A program made the position numbers and the translations under genes. Below the pieces are notes generated by a model. The model worked only from the letters and a program-made list of their open reading frames with translations. It made no database searches and was not told the DNA's origin. From Cymbomonas tetramitiformis (Eukaryota > Chlorophyta > Pyramimonadophyceae > Pyramimonadales > Pyramimonadaceae): a DNA stretch of 64,000 nt. Positions 50,260 to 60,409 of this stretch are shown piece by piece. The stretch lies in NCBI GenBank assembly GCA_001247695.2, contig LGRX02034683.1, positions 1 through 64,000 on the forward strand. Reading direction: 5' to 3'. Each line of letters begins with the position of its first letter. Within the stretch, counting starts at the first letter, position 1.

Positions 50260-51807
50260 CTACTCTTCTTCTGATTTCCCTTTAGCTCCAGCTGCTCTTC
50301 TACCCTCCTCTGCAGATACCGGCTGGTCAGTGCTCGGGTCCACATACCCAGCTTCCTTAAGTCCTTCTCGCGCCGTCGCCTGCACATAGTCCGGTCGCCG
50401 CGAAGCAGCGTCTGGTACCACCAGTGTGCGTCCTGGCACGTGCTCCATTGCGTGCACTCCTACCTCCACCAGATCTTCATACCACCTGGCCTGGCGTCGG
50501 CTGAGCTCACGTCCAGGTGCAAATAACCACTTCAGTGGAGCATGATCCCCCATCAGCCTGAACTCCGTGAAGATCAAGTAATGTCTCCACGTCTGTGTGG
50601 TGCAGTGGTGAATCGCGGCCAGCTCTCGCTCGCCCGCGTGGTAGTTCTGCTCGGCTGAAGAGAATTGCTTACTCTCGAAGGCTATGGGTTGCAGGCCCTT
50701 GCCTAGCTCCTGCATCAGCACGCCAGCTAATGCCACTGCACTCGCATCAGTCTGCACAACAAAGGGGCTGGTGCCACGATGTGCTGCTTCCTGATCGGGC
50801 AAGATCAAGGTCGGTGCAGTGGTGAGAGCGGTCTTGAGGCGTTCAAAGGCGTGTTCCTGCTCCGGTCCCCATTCCCATGGCACTAGGTTCTTGGTTAGCT
50901 TGGTCAAAGGGTGCGCTAAGTCAGCGAAACCCTGTATGTACCGTCGGTAAAACCCAGCCAAACCCAAGAACTGTCGCACGTGCTTCACCGTTTCCAGTCG
51001 CGGCCAGTCCCGTATGGATGCTATCTTGTCTTGCTGTGGTCGGCAGCCAGTGCGGTCAATGACATGTCCCAGGAAACGTACCGAGCGTTTAAAGCATCGT
51101 AGCTTGGACTCCTTCAGCTTGACTTTATTCTGTCGACATACCTCCAAAACCTGCCGCAGGTGGTCCAGGTGCTCCTCGGGGTTGCGTGAGAAGATCATGA
51201 TGTCATCCACAAAACCTCTGACGAACGGTAGGTGGCCCAAGTACTTCTGCATCATTCGCTGCCAGCACGAAGGACTATTGGACAGCCCCATTGGCATGAC
51301 CAACCACTCATATGCTCCAAACGGCGTGGTCATGGCGGTCTTCTCCACTGCTTCTTCTTCCATAGGGACTTGCCAAAATCCCCACAATGCATCAGCGGTA
51401 GAAAAGATGGTTGCTCCTTGCATGTCATCGATAAGAGCCTGCACGTCCGGTAAGGGGTAACGGTCTTTTACAGTGATCTCATTGATCTGTCTGTAGTCAA
51501 TTACCAGCCTTAGTTCCTTCGGGTTCGAAGGCTTGGGCACCATCAACACCGGACTGCCCCATGGCGAGGAAGAAGGGCGGATGTACCCTTTTGCCAGAAG
51601 CTCGTCTAACTGTACACGCAGCTGCTTCATTTCCTCCATGGATAGTTTGTAGCATCGTTTATGCCGAGCTCCCTCCTTGTACTCAGGGTCCAATACCAGC
51701 GGCGATTTGTGCTCTCGATCCACCACGCCCTTGGGTAGTTCCATCCCTACCACGTCCTGGTACCGCTGCTTCAGCTTCACCAGCTCGTCCAGGATCCATT
51801 GTGGCAC
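50260..51807 (-). CDS. Gypsy B reverse transcriptase and RNase H
   Basis: RT with LVIDYRQINEITVKDRYPLP, FGAYEWLVMPMGLSNSPS and catalytic FVDDIMIFS (about residue 200). RNase H with VVQTDASAVALAGVL, the Asp that is replaced in element A, plus GERELAAIHH and LMGDHAPLKWLF. Start is arbitrary; the frame continues upstream into the protease linker in the related element D (WILDELVKL). A TAG ends it in frame with the Dam-like domain. Confidence 0.9.
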   Translation of the reverse strand: MPQWILDELVKLKQRYQDVVGMELPKGVVDREHKSPLVLDPEYKEGARHKRCYKLSMEEMKQLRVQLDELLAKGYIRPSSSPWGSPVLMVPKPSNPKELRLVIDYRQINEITVKDRYPLPDVQALIDDMQGATIFSTADALWGFWQVPMEEEAVEKTAMTTPFGAYEWLVMPMGLSNSPSCWQRMMQKYLGHLPFVRGFVDDIMIFSRNPEEHLDHLRQVLEVCRQNKVKLKESKLRCFKRSVRFLGHVIDRTGCRPQQDKIASIRDWPRLETVKHVRQFLGLAGFYRRYIQGFADLAHPLTKLTKNLVPWEWGPEQEHAFERLKTALTTAPTLILPDQEAAHRGTSPFVVQTDASAVALAGVLMQELGKGLQPIAFESKQFSSAEQNYHAGERELAAIHHCTTQTWRHYLIFTEFRLMGDHAPLKWLFAPGRELSRRQARWYEDLVEVGVHAMEHVPGRTLVVPDAASRRPDYVQATAREGLKEAGYVDPSTDQPVSAEEGRRAAGAKGKSEEE

Positions 51808-51895
51808 CTCTGCATCCTCCTCATCCGGCTTGGCCTCCTTGGTCTCACCTTTGTGCTGCTTGACCTTGCTGTCCGCGCCGCTGTTCTGCTCATCA

Positions 51896-52303
51896 CTAGG
51901 TGTCGCCGCAGTAGCTCTTCTCAGCTTCTATAGGTGCTGCCAGTACTGGCTCGCTAACTCTGCGCGATCTCCTGTGGTTCACCCCTCTGCCCCTCCGCTG
52001 CTCCTGCTGCAGACGCAGTGCCTGCCCTGTTTTCCACAAACAGTATGCCTCCTCTTCCCACTCAGGTTCCAATTCCTCCGCGTGGTGCTGTGCAGCCTGC
52101 TCCCTGCGCTCTCGTGGAAGCATCTGGAACGCCTCCCATCTGGCCCTCGTGGGGTAAGGTCCCCAGTCTCGCACAGCAGGTTGCGCTGATGTGGGGCATG
52201 TCACCGGTCGCAGAGCACACACCTGCTCCTGTGCCCAGTCCTCCTGGTCTGTTGCATCTTGTTCAGATTCAGACGAACTGCTGTCGGAGATTAGGGTGGC
52301 CAC
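51896..52303 (-). CDS. Gypsy B protease-RT linker
   Basis: Acidic Ser-rich start (TLISDSSSSESEQDATDQ), then a conserved Trp/Arg region (RARWEAFQMLPRERREQ). Element D (62705-63748) shows the same sequence in frame with the protease end. Here an 8-G run near 52363, against 9 G in D, and a deletion of about 50 bp near 51915 relative to D put it out of frame on both sides. Confidence 0.7.
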   Translation of the reverse strand: MATLISDSSSSESEQDATDQEDWAQEQVCALRPVTCPTSAQPAVRDWGPYPTRARWEAFQMLPRERREQAAQHHAEELEPEWEEEAYCLWKTGQALRLQQEQRRGRGVNHRRSRRVSEPVLAAPIEAEKSYCGDT

Positions 52304-53793
52304 GCTTGCTTCTGTACTGTCGCTGTTGCAGCCTTCCTCGTCAGAGGTAACTTCCCCCCCCTTTGCCTAGCGTTGTCACCCTCTGCCTCCGATGATGATG
52401 ATGAAGATGACTCTGATAAGGCCGCAGAGGCCTCTAAGGGAGAGTTGGGGTCGTCGGTGGCCTCCATTTTAAATGTGCCATCCGGAGCCAGGTACATCAG
52501 GTACGCTTCTTCGCCGCTATTCTTCAAAGCCCGCAGGTCCTTCCTGGCCTGCTTAGTACTGATAAGCTGTGCCTCTACCAGTCCCATGGCCTGCCCAGAC
52601 CCTGTAGATGATGACCCAGGGTTGCAACCCGCGATGACTACTTTCTGCGACCCATGTCCGAACTTCACGCTGCCATACTGGGTGTAGTCAAATGTGACCT
52701 TCTTCTGTGCTCGTAGCCAGTTTCCGCCCAGCACTATGTCCACTCCGAGTGCTAGTGGCATGACACGCAGTGTAACCTGTTTGGCATAACTGCCCTTGCG
52801 TGTCTCGGCTGTGAGCTTCGGACGGACACAAGAGTTGGCGTCGTACACAGTGCCATCTGCCACCTGCACCTTCATCGGCGTCTCGTGTTTCTTGGGCTGG
52901 AGTTTAAACTTCTTGGCGGCCTCCACAGAAGTGAAGCTAGAAGAAGCTCCAGAGTCCACCAAGACTTTTACTCGTACTCTGCCTACCCAAGCCCAGAAAA
53001 TCAGCAGAGTGGGCCCCTTCGCGTCCATAGCGGCTAGCACATCTCCGTCCAGCCACTCCCCCCAGCGTCCAGATCCCGCGTCCACCCCTATCTCTGGTCC
53101 GATGCTGGCCAGTTTGTGCAGTCCCGGCTCCTTCTCAGGCGGATTCAGCTCCTCATCTGAGTTGTCCTCTGGCAGATGGTACGTACCGGCCTCTGCTATC
53201 TTAGCCTGCCAGCGAGCTTGCCTGGTGATCAGATCTTCCGGTTCTAAATCACCGGGCCACGGCGCAGGTCGAGCTGCCTCAGCTTCCTGGTGCGCTCGGG
53301 TGATCTTCCTCAGCTGGTCAACACGCTCCCGAATTTGCGCCAATGCACTTCTGACTCTGTGCCCGTGCACTTCCACTTCTTTCCGCCTGCACGTCAGTGT
53401 CTTGGCTGCCTCCCACGCTGCTGGTCTGTCACGTTGCACTCGCTGTTGTGCTCGCGACAGTGGCGGCGGTTTGGCGCGGTCTAGCCGTCGTCTCAGCGCG
53501 CGTCCGAAGAGTTGCCGGGGCGTCGCCTCCTCTCTGAACCTTACCCGTCTAGCACCTGATGGCTGCAACGCACGTTGATACACACCTTTGATACAAGGGT
53601 GTCCCTGGCTCCCTCGCCCAAACAGGGGGAATCTGATCTGTACCTCTGTAGGGGTGGATGCTTGTGCTGGTGGTACTTCTGGTTCAGCCTCGCTCGGAGC
53701 CACCACTGTGACCGGGTGGGATCTCTTCAGCCACCTCACCGCTCGCTTCATCTTCTCAGTCGCCTTCTGAGCCGGTCCCGGACCATACCTCAT
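52291..53793 (-). CDS. Gypsy B protease region
   Basis: Arg-rich helical N-terminal half (RAQQRVQRDRPAAWEAAK), an acidic linker, then a retroviral-type aspartic protease with KVLVDSGASSSFTSVEAAKK, a strand region (MKVQVADGTVYDA) and GVDIVLGGNWLR. After the poly-G tract the frame is lost (see 51896-52303). The frame differs from gag, suggesting a normal gag-pro shift or damage. Confidence 0.8.
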   Translation of the reverse strand: MRYGPGPAQKATEKMKRAVRWLKRSHPVTVVAPSEAEPEVPPAQASTPTEVQIRFPLFGRGSQGHPCIKGVYQRALQPSGARRVRFREEATPRQLFGRALRRRLDRAKPPPLSRAQQRVQRDRPAAWEAAKTLTCRRKEVEVHGHRVRSALAQIRERVDQLRKITRAHQEAEAARPAPWPGDLEPEDLITRQARWQAKIAEAGTYHLPEDNSDEELNPPEKEPGLHKLASIGPEIGVDAGSGRWGEWLDGDVLAAMDAKGPTLLIFWAWVGRVRVKVLVDSGASSSFTSVEAAKKFKLQPKKHETPMKVQVADGTVYDANSCVRPKLTAETRKGSYAKQVTLRVMPLALGVDIVLGGNWLRAQKKVTFDYTQYGSVKFGHGSQKVVIAGCNPGSSSTGSGQAMGLVEAQLISTKQARKDLRALKNSGEEAYLMYLAPDGTFKMEATDDPNSPLEASAALSESSSSSSSEAEGDNARQRGGKLPLTRKAATATVQKQAWPP

Positions 53794-53933
53794 CCGGTGA
53801 TCTTCCCTGAAATGGGTGTTCCACCGGTAGGGCTGGCTGTGTCGCCCCCTCGCAGACCCCTCCTCCAGAGGCCTGGTCCCGCTCCTGTCGGCCTCAGCAA
53901 GGGGCGGAGTGCTCCCCCTGCTGGCTCCGGGAC

Positions 53934-54788
53934 CTATGCCTTGCGACCGGGAGAGGAACTGGCCCCCGTGGCCTCTCCCTCGCCAAAATCTGAACCCCTC
54001 TCCTGCGCGATGACTGCGAACGTCTCCTCCATGAGTTCCAGGCTTGCGCCAGAGTTCTCCAGGGTCTCGAACGCCTCATCCCAGATGCACTTCACCCATG
54101 CGGCCTTCTTGTGCTGGTCATTCTGATGTGGGCAGTCCCTCGCCAAGTGCTCCTTAGATTTGCACTTCCTACAGCCAGTGTACGTAGACGATCCAGGCAG
54201 CTGCCTGCCCTCCACCTCTGCTGGCGCTGTCGGTAGAGCGTAACACTGCTCCACGTGCTCATCGAGGCACTCAACCAGCGCAGCCACTGGAAAGGGGGAC
54301 TGGTCCCTGGCTGCCTTCAGTCCCACCGGGTCCCGACGCTCCTCCAGTGTCGCCTGCTCCACGTATGTGCGAAGCAGTTCCGCCTCCCACCCAGCTGGTC
54401 CTGTTGCCTGATGGAAGTCCACCTTGCCCAACAGCTCCTTATGAACTCTCGCATGCAACTCAGGTGTCAGTCCACTGAGGAAGATGCCGGGTAGTGAGGC
54501 TCTGCTGACTGGACCGGTGACTCCGTGTTTATGCAGGGACTCCATCAGCTCAAACGCTTCCATTAGAGAATGGTGGAATGTCCGCGCGTTTCTTCCTGCG
54601 TTCCTGCCAGAGGCTTGCCGAGACCGTGACAACATGCTGGGCAGAATGCTAAGGTGAGCGTCGCTGATGCAAGATCGAGCGAGGGTACCGATCAGATCGT
54701 CCAGCGTATTCATCTGACCGGTCAGAACCTTCTGGTTTAGCAACCCTTGGACTGATCCTTCCACTCTATCTCTGATGATCAAACGCAA
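53934..54788 (-). CDS. Gypsy B gag: capsid-like region and zinc knuckle
   Basis: Helical gag segment (FHHSLMEAFELMESLHKHGV, LPGIFLSGLTPELHARVHKE) followed by a CCHC knuckle CRKCKSKEHLARDC, typical of nucleocapsids. Continues with an acidic tail. Upstream gag parts lie in other frames. Confidence 0.75.
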   Translation of the reverse strand: MRLIIRDRVEGSVQGLLNQKVLTGQMNTLDDLIGTLARSCISDAHLSILPSMLSRSRQASGRNAGRNARTFHHSLMEAFELMESLHKHGVTGPVSRASLPGIFLSGLTPELHARVHKELLGKVDFHQATGPAGWEAELLRTYVEQATLEERRDPVGLKAARDQSPFPVAALVECLDEHVEQCYALPTAPAEVEGRQLPGSSTYTGCRKCKSKEHLARDCPHQNDQHKKAAWVKCIWDEAFETLENSGASLELMEETFAVIAQERGSDFGEGEATGASSSPGRKA

Positions 54789-54833
54789 TTCTTCAGAGAC
54801 AGTGGTGACCGTGGCTTCACTTCCCTCGTCGTC

Positions 54834-55421
54834 CTAGCTCATCTTCTTCGTGGCCAGCGCCCTCTTCACCTGCGGCTCCTTGAAGTAATCTTGCAGCTCC
54901 CTCATCAAAAGCTTTAACGGCTGCAGCAGATGACCAGATGACTTCTCACCCGTTGTCTGGTCTAGAGGACATGTGTACGTAGTGATGCGCTCCCTTAGCT
55001 TCCGTAAAGTACTCAGGAGTCTGTCCTTTGCCTCCAGCTTCTTCAGTCGTGTCTGCTCCAATCGTGCTGGATCGGTCTCTGACCGTAGTGGGGGTCCACG
55101 TTCCTGCTCGGACGCGTCTCTGCGAGGCGAGGGTCCACGTTCCTGCTCAGGTGCGTCTCTGCGGGACGGAGGGTCTGGATCTGGCGGGGGCTGCCGATCG
55201 CTGGTATTCCGCGGCTGAGATTGTGGCGTTGTCACCTCGGGCGTGGGAATAATGGGCAGCTGAGCTAAGGCTCCTGTCCAGGGGGGCTTGGTGCACTCCT
55301 GACAAAGAGGCACCTGCGCACACAGGTCCGGTTGGAACCCAGCATCACATCCCAGATTAATCCAGGGGTGACCCGGACCTGGCCCTCGGGCGATCGCAGT
55401 AAGCGACCACACCGGACACAC
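54834..55421 (-). CDS. Gypsy B gag part: charged repeat and coil
   Basis: Contains two near-copies of a DA(P/S)EQERGP(S/P) unit and a basic helical stretch (RLKKLEAKDRLLSTLRKLRE). In its first part it overlaps the end of 55265-56431 in another frame. No known domain. Confidence 0.5.
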   Translation of the reverse strand: MCPVWSLTAIARGPGPGHPWINLGCDAGFQPDLCAQVPLCQECTKPPWTGALAQLPIIPTPEVTTPQSQPRNTSDRQPPPDPDPPSRRDAPEQERGPSPRRDASEQERGPPLRSETDPARLEQTRLKKLEAKDRLLSTLRKLRERITTYTCPLDQTTGEKSSGHLLQPLKLLMRELQDYFKEPQVKRALATKKMS

Positions 55422-56151
55422 CCTGCGCCCTCGGGTACCGTGTGACCTGTGTCGTTTATGAGCTGCATCACTGGGCTGGGCAGGGTCTCGCGAACTCTAT
55501 GGTTCTTTGCGTGCCCATAACTCACAGCTAAGTTGATATACTTCGCTGCAATGGCGGTAGCTTCCTCCACCCCCGAGTTGTGCACCCTCACGTGGTCCCG
55601 GATACCTTGTTCCACAGTGATAGGAACTGAGGGGTATCTCCACTCCTCCAAGGCTGCTGTCTCCGAGCCCGAAGGTTGTGCTGAGGATACTGAACTCGAC
55701 ACTCCCCCTCCTGTCCCCGAGGTCTGCGCTGTGCTGGCTCCAGAGTGGTTATGCACCGCCAACTGCCATGCCTCATCCTCACTCAGCGTTGGATGTAAGG
55801 CTTTGGTGTGTTCGTACCACACCAAGTCTGTGTCCTTCGGTGTGGGGGAACGCACTGGCAACGGGTGAGGGGTACTCCTCTCCTGCAGCACTGTCCTCTG
55901 GGCAGCCATCATAGCTTCCCACCCCTCTTGCTCCCAGTGCACGTCTTCTCCTGCAGCCTTCGCACTGGCTATAGCCCGCTGTCTCTCCGCAGGCAGACAC
56001 TCGAAGGCCTGGTCTCTAAGAGCCTTGTCCTTCAGCAGGGTTTTTACCGCCATCTCTGGCGTCAGGGAGTGGTTCTCCTCAGCCGCTACAACAGCCCTAG
56101 CCTTTCCCTTCTCCTCAGCTGTGAACTTGCTTCGCTTCTTGGGCTTCTTGG

Positions 56152-56182
<31 letters not shown>

Positions 56183-56431
56183 GAATCTTCGCCGCCCTGC
56201 TCCGCTCTCCACTGTCGTCACTGCTGCTGCTGCGGTATCTGCGCTCTCGCTCTGGTGATGCTGATTTTTCACTGAGCGACGATTCGCTACCGCTGCTGCT
56301 GCTGGGGTCATCCTCAGGGAATCCTCGCTGAGCTGGCTGGCTGTTGCTGGGTGCTGCCACCAATGATGCTGACTGATCTGACGGAACCACAGGGAGCTCA
56401 GCAAACCTGTTGCTCTGAGCTGGGTACTCAT
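55265..56431 (-). CDS. Gypsy B gag part with poly-lysine run
   Basis: Coding character starts at the KKKKKKKKKK-SKKPKKRSK run (TTC repeats at about 56155-56183), where the frame of 56115-58397 ends in poly-Glu. The repeat is the probable site of a frame change. Then come AEEKGKARAVVAAEENHSLT and LPAERQRAIASAKAAGEDVH, and a Cys pair (CVRCGRLL). Strong basic patch suits RNA binding. Confidence 0.6.
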
Positions 56432-58397
56432 CTCGTCGGTTCAGAGGTCGTGCTCGTCCGAAGTTAATTCCCGCGAAGAACTTAACGGGAATTCCTCCTT
56501 CGTGTCTGAGAGCTCCATGTCTCAACATGCGAGCGTACTCCCTCGAGCTCACTTGGTCCTTCAAGTCCTGCAGATTCGTCACAGTGGCTGCGTACAACTG
56601 CAAACGGCCAGGCTGGGTACGTGGTTCATTATTAAACCAACGTACGAGGGTTTCTCTCTCCTTCCTGGTAGCTGCCACCAACTGCAGCCTAACTGGGGTA
56701 CTCTGCTGAGATCCAGCGCTCTCCCCACTATGGTCGCTCCAGAAGGAATTGTCATCCTCAGTCCACTTCAGCACCCTCACCTTCTGATCTGGCCCTTTCC
56801 TGCTATGAACTCTACCGAGAACATCCTGCTCAGACAATCTTCCTGGGCCTTTATGCTGGTGTCTGGTCGAAGATCGGGATGGCGTACTGGCTGCAGGTGC
56901 TGAGGTTGAGCCGCTGACGGGTGCAACTGGGTCCGGGTTGTGAACTGGCAAGTCCGCAGGCTGTAACCCGTGTGTCTCTCTCAGCTGTCTGACCGAACGT
57001 ACTCCTGCTTGCAGTTGCGACCCATGAGCCTCCAACGCAGTCACTAAGCCTGGACTGACTAGGTCACCTGACGCTGGCATCGGTGCTGGAGGGTTACCGG
57101 GTGCTGGCAGCTGGGGAAATACATCAGCGTAGCTGAGCTGGGCAGCGCTCGTGTGAACCGCTGGAACGACACCCACATGGACTGCCGGGGCAGCGCTTGC
57201 CAAGGTTGCTGGGGCAGCGCCTGCGTGAGCGGCTGGGGCGACGCTCGCGTGAGCCGCTGGGGCAGCGCCTGCGTGGGCCGCTGGGACCGCGCCTGCGTGC
57301 GCAGTCGGGGTAGCGCCTGCGTGGGCTGCTGGGGCAGCGCCTGCGTGAGCGGCTGGGGCGACGCTTGCGTGAGCCGCTGGGGCAGCGCCTGCGTGGGTCG
57401 CTGGGACCGCGCCTGCGTGCGCAGTCGGGGTAGCGCCTGAGTGGGCTGCTGGGACCGCGCCTGCGTGCGCAGTCGGGGTAGCGCCTACGTGAGCGGCTGG
57501 GGTGACGCTTGCGTGAGCCGCTGGGGCAGCGCCTGCGTGGGCCGCTGGGACAGCGCTTGCTTGGGCGGCTGAGGCAGAACCTGCATGGCCCGCTGAAGCA
57601 ACGTTTACTGCTGGCTGTACTAGTGGCACATTCGCGGCAGCTGGAGAGCTAGCTGCTCGTGACGCTCGCTCAGTCGTTGCCTGTGCCAGTTGCCTGTGCA
57701 TCCCGACGCTTGCCGCCCGTTCTTCAGTCGTCGGCCCCCTTGGCGTTGCTATCGCTACGCTGGCCCCTGTCGCTGGTGTCGCAGAATTTTGGCCAGGGCC
57801 TCCGGCGGCCCCTGTTGCCATGGGGACCCGATCCCCCGTCGTCGGGCAAGACACCGCTGCGCTGGCCCCTGTCGCTGTCGTTGCAGAAAATTGGCCAGGG
57901 CCTCCGGCGGCCCCTGTTGCCATGGGGACCCGATCCCCCATCGTCGGGCAAGACACCGCTGCGCTGGCCTCTGTTGCTGTCGTCGCAGAAAATTGGCCAG
58001 GGCCTCCGGCGGCCCCTGTTGCCATGGGGACCCGATTCCCCATCGTCGGGCAAGACACCGCTGCGCTGGCCTCTGTTGCTGATGTCGCAGAAAATTGGCC
58101 AGGGCCTCCGGCGGCCCCTGTTGCCATGGGGACCCGATCCCCCATCGTCGGGCAAGACACCGCATCGCTGGCCTCTGTTACTGACGTCGCAGAAAATTGG
58201 TCAGGGCCTCCGGCGGCCCCTGTTGCCATGGGGACCCAATCCCCCATCTTTGGGCAAGAAGTGGTAGGCGCAGGTCCCGAAGTCAATAACGCAGACAAAA
58301 TCGCTGGGTCAGGAGCACCGCTCTGCGTAACGTCAGTAAAGGACACTGCAGGAGATACTGTGCAGGAACCAGCGCTGAGCTGTGAAGCCAGCGGCAA
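56115..58397 (-). CDS. Gypsy B gag part with two tandem repeat arrays
   Basis: First array: five copies of a 34-residue (102-bp) unit built on PMATGAAGGPGQFSATTATE and SCPTMGDRV (about 57750-58255). Second array: about 18 copies of an 8-residue (24-bp) AAHAGAAP unit (about 57150-57590). Then a more ordinary region (VRLQLVAATRKERETLVRWF, GIPVKFFAGINFGRARPL). The arrays give long alternative frames on both strands. No known domain; low-complexity gag parts may drive particle assembly (inference). Confidence 0.65.
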
Positions 58398-58402
58398 GGG
58401 TC

Positions 58403-59101
58403 CTACTGGCGTTGGTTCTCCTCCCCCCCCTCAGGGCTGGTAGATCCTGCAGGGTTGACAGGGCCCGGGTGCAAGGGTGCCTGTCCAGGAGCAGCAAGGA
58501 AAGCAGGTGCAGAGGAAGGCTGCACCGGTTCAGGTGTGAAGGCACCGAAGGGAACCGGTGACACGGGTCTCACTGCAACGGGAGCAACCGGCACCTGCGT
58601 TTGCCATAGCGATCTCGGCTGCAGTTGGTGCTGGTGCGGTTGCTGTTGTTGCCAAAGCAATTGTCGTTGCAGTTCCAGTTGTTGCCGGTGGTGCACGAAC
58701 TGCTGAAACTCCAGCTGCTGCGACGTTTGCGGCTGCAATTGCGACTGGCCCACAAATTGCTGTTGTGGAAAAATCTGCTGTTGCGGCGTCTGCGGGTGCA
58801 ATTGCGGCTGGCTCACAAATTGCTGTTGTTGAAAATTCTGCTGCTGCGGTGTCATCATTAACCCGGCGTCGAAAGCAGCACCCGGAGGGTACGCAGCGAA
58901 CTGCGCAGAATTGTCGTACGGAAACTGCTGAAACCCAGCTGATTGCGGTACGAGCGACGGCGGAACCCCGAAATGGGCGCCCAAATTTGACATTGCTGCT
59001 ACAAACGGCGTTCCTGGTTGCGGAGAAGCACCCGTACTGGCGACGGGCAGATACGCCCCAGAGCTACTTAAATTGTCGTTGTTCATTCTGTTGTGTCGCA
59101 C
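58403..59101 (-). CDS. Gypsy B gag N-terminus, glutamine-rich
   Basis: MRHNRMNNDNLSSSGAYLPV is the first in-frame Met after the leader. A Gln-rich middle (about 58560-58860) and a Pro-rich end follow. It stops just past a run of G (complement of CCCCCCCC near 58427), where the 56115-58397 frame takes over; the homopolymer is the probable shift point. Confidence 0.65.
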   Translation of the reverse strand: MRHNRMNNDNLSSSGAYLPVASTGASPQPGTPFVAAMSNLGAHFGVPPSLVPQSAGFQQFPYDNSAQFAAYPPGAAFDAGLMMTPQQQNFQQQQFVSQPQLHPQTPQQQIFPQQQFVGQSQLQPQTSQQLEFQQFVHHRQQLELQRQLLWQQQQPHQHQLQPRSLWQTQVPVAPVAVRPVSPVPFGAFTPEPVQPSSAPAFLAAPGQAPLHPGPVNPAGSTSPEGGEENQRQ

Positions 59102-59737
59102 TAGCTGACGTGTTTCGGCGACAAATTTCGGTCAGAATACGAGCGATTATTGTTGAGACAGCTGGCAATTTAAAATCGTGCGGAAAGGTCGTCCGGAAAA
59201 GAAGATTTCCCGCGCAACGAAACGCTGCTGCCGTTGATTTCTCCTCTAGCTCTGCGCACGGATACGGCAGCAAGCTAGAGTCGCGGACAAACGTCGATTC
59301 ACACACGAATTTTGCTGCAGAAAGACAATTCGTGCGGAAAGATCACGTACGAAGCAGAAAAGCGCCAAAATACGGTGCGGGTCTCGTCGTCCAATTGCTG
59401 TTGTACGGCCGTGTCGGTACGGATTGTCACGGGTGTCTGCCGCTTTGAAGATTTGTTGAATTCAGGTCAAAATTCCAATCGCGCGAAGAATCCTGCGGAA
59501 AGGTCGCTCAGAGAAGGAAAGTTGGCCCAGCGGCAAGCTGTGCAGTCGTAATTATGCGGCACAGGTCGATACGTTATGCAGATATAGTGTGTTCTCAGAA
59601 GAACAGGTCGTGCTTTGGTTGAGGCACGATTCCTTCGCCCAAGGGCGGAAAATTCAGGCTAAAATTGTGTTTGTACAACGCGCTGTGGAACGCATATACT
59701 AACGGAAGTCGTGAACCACGACCACGCTGATACCAGT
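59102..59737 (-). other. Gypsy B 5' leader with primer binding site
   Basis: In sense, directly after the LTR end CCGAACA come AC and TGGTATCAGCGTGGTCG, a tRNA-type primer site (its first nine bases match the TGGTATCAG common in plant elements). Element D has TGGTATATCAGCGTGG at the same place. The rest is untranslated and repeats no known motif. Confidence 0.7.
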
Positions 59738-60404
59738 TGTTCGGTTGTGAGGACTGAACCAGTCTCACAAGGGTGCAAGTAACACTTACATGGAATATGG
59801 TACTGGGACCATAGGTTGATATCGGAATACTTTGTATACTGTCGGATATTTCTTAATACTTAGGTGAACTTTCACTGTTTGAAGTTACAAGACACCAGAG
59901 GTCAGTGCCAATGTGTAACTAATTCAAAAACTGACATGAGAGCTTGTTCAGCTCTTTAAGTAGTAACATGTCGACTCGAATTCCCTCAGATCTCATCCGA
60001 ATTCGACAGTCACAGTGCTCAGTCACTTCATGTTTACATATCCTATGACAGGTCTTGTCATTTGGCCCTTGGGCTGCAGCTGCCAGTCATACAATGATCT
60101 ATGCTCTGAATTACTGAATAGTCATAGATCTGATGATGTGGCAAGAACTGGGACTCTCCTGGTTTCCCTCCAGTTCTGTGTGGCTGTTTGAATATGAAAT
60201 GGTTCCCACCATTTCTGGAATGGTTTCCCACCAATTCTCTCAACCTTCATAACTCACTTTCGGGTCAGGCATTTCTGTCAGTCATTTCTGTCAGACACTC
60301 TCGTCATCTGGTCATATAAATGCCTGTCATTGGTGACTGTCATAGTACCCGTCACTCGCCATTCTGACACGTCGTCATTCTGTCTCGTGACTTACCCTAG
60401 CACA
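59738..60404 (-). repeat. 5' LTR of gypsy B
   Basis: 667 bp. In sense it starts TGTGCTAGGGTAAGTCACGA and ends CCGAACA. The target duplication CTCTT follows on the right (60405-60409). Confidence 0.9.
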
Positions 60405-60409
60405 CTCTT

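Larger units (their letters stand above)
45812..60404 (-). mobile_element. Ty3/gypsy retrotransposon B (chromodomain type) with two methyltransferases
   Basis: LTRs at 59738-60404 (5') and 45812-46486 (3') are nearly identical, about six substitutions and one 8-bp indel by eye, flanked by the 5-bp duplication CTCTT (45807-45811, 60405-60409). Primer site after the 5' LTR: TGGTATCAGCGTGG. Purine tract before the 3' LTR: AGGGGGGGAGAG. Order of coding parts: gag, protease, RT, RNase H, Dam-like MTase, integrase, chromodomain, C5 MTase. Several frameshifts and isolated in-frame stops interrupt it, so this copy is probably not functional. Inserted in element C. Confidence 0.9.

Noticed and set aside
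56115..58397. Plus-strand frames at 57659-58443 as genes
   Set aside because: Mirror frames of the in-frame 102-bp repeats of gypsy B gag; only the minus strand fits the element order.
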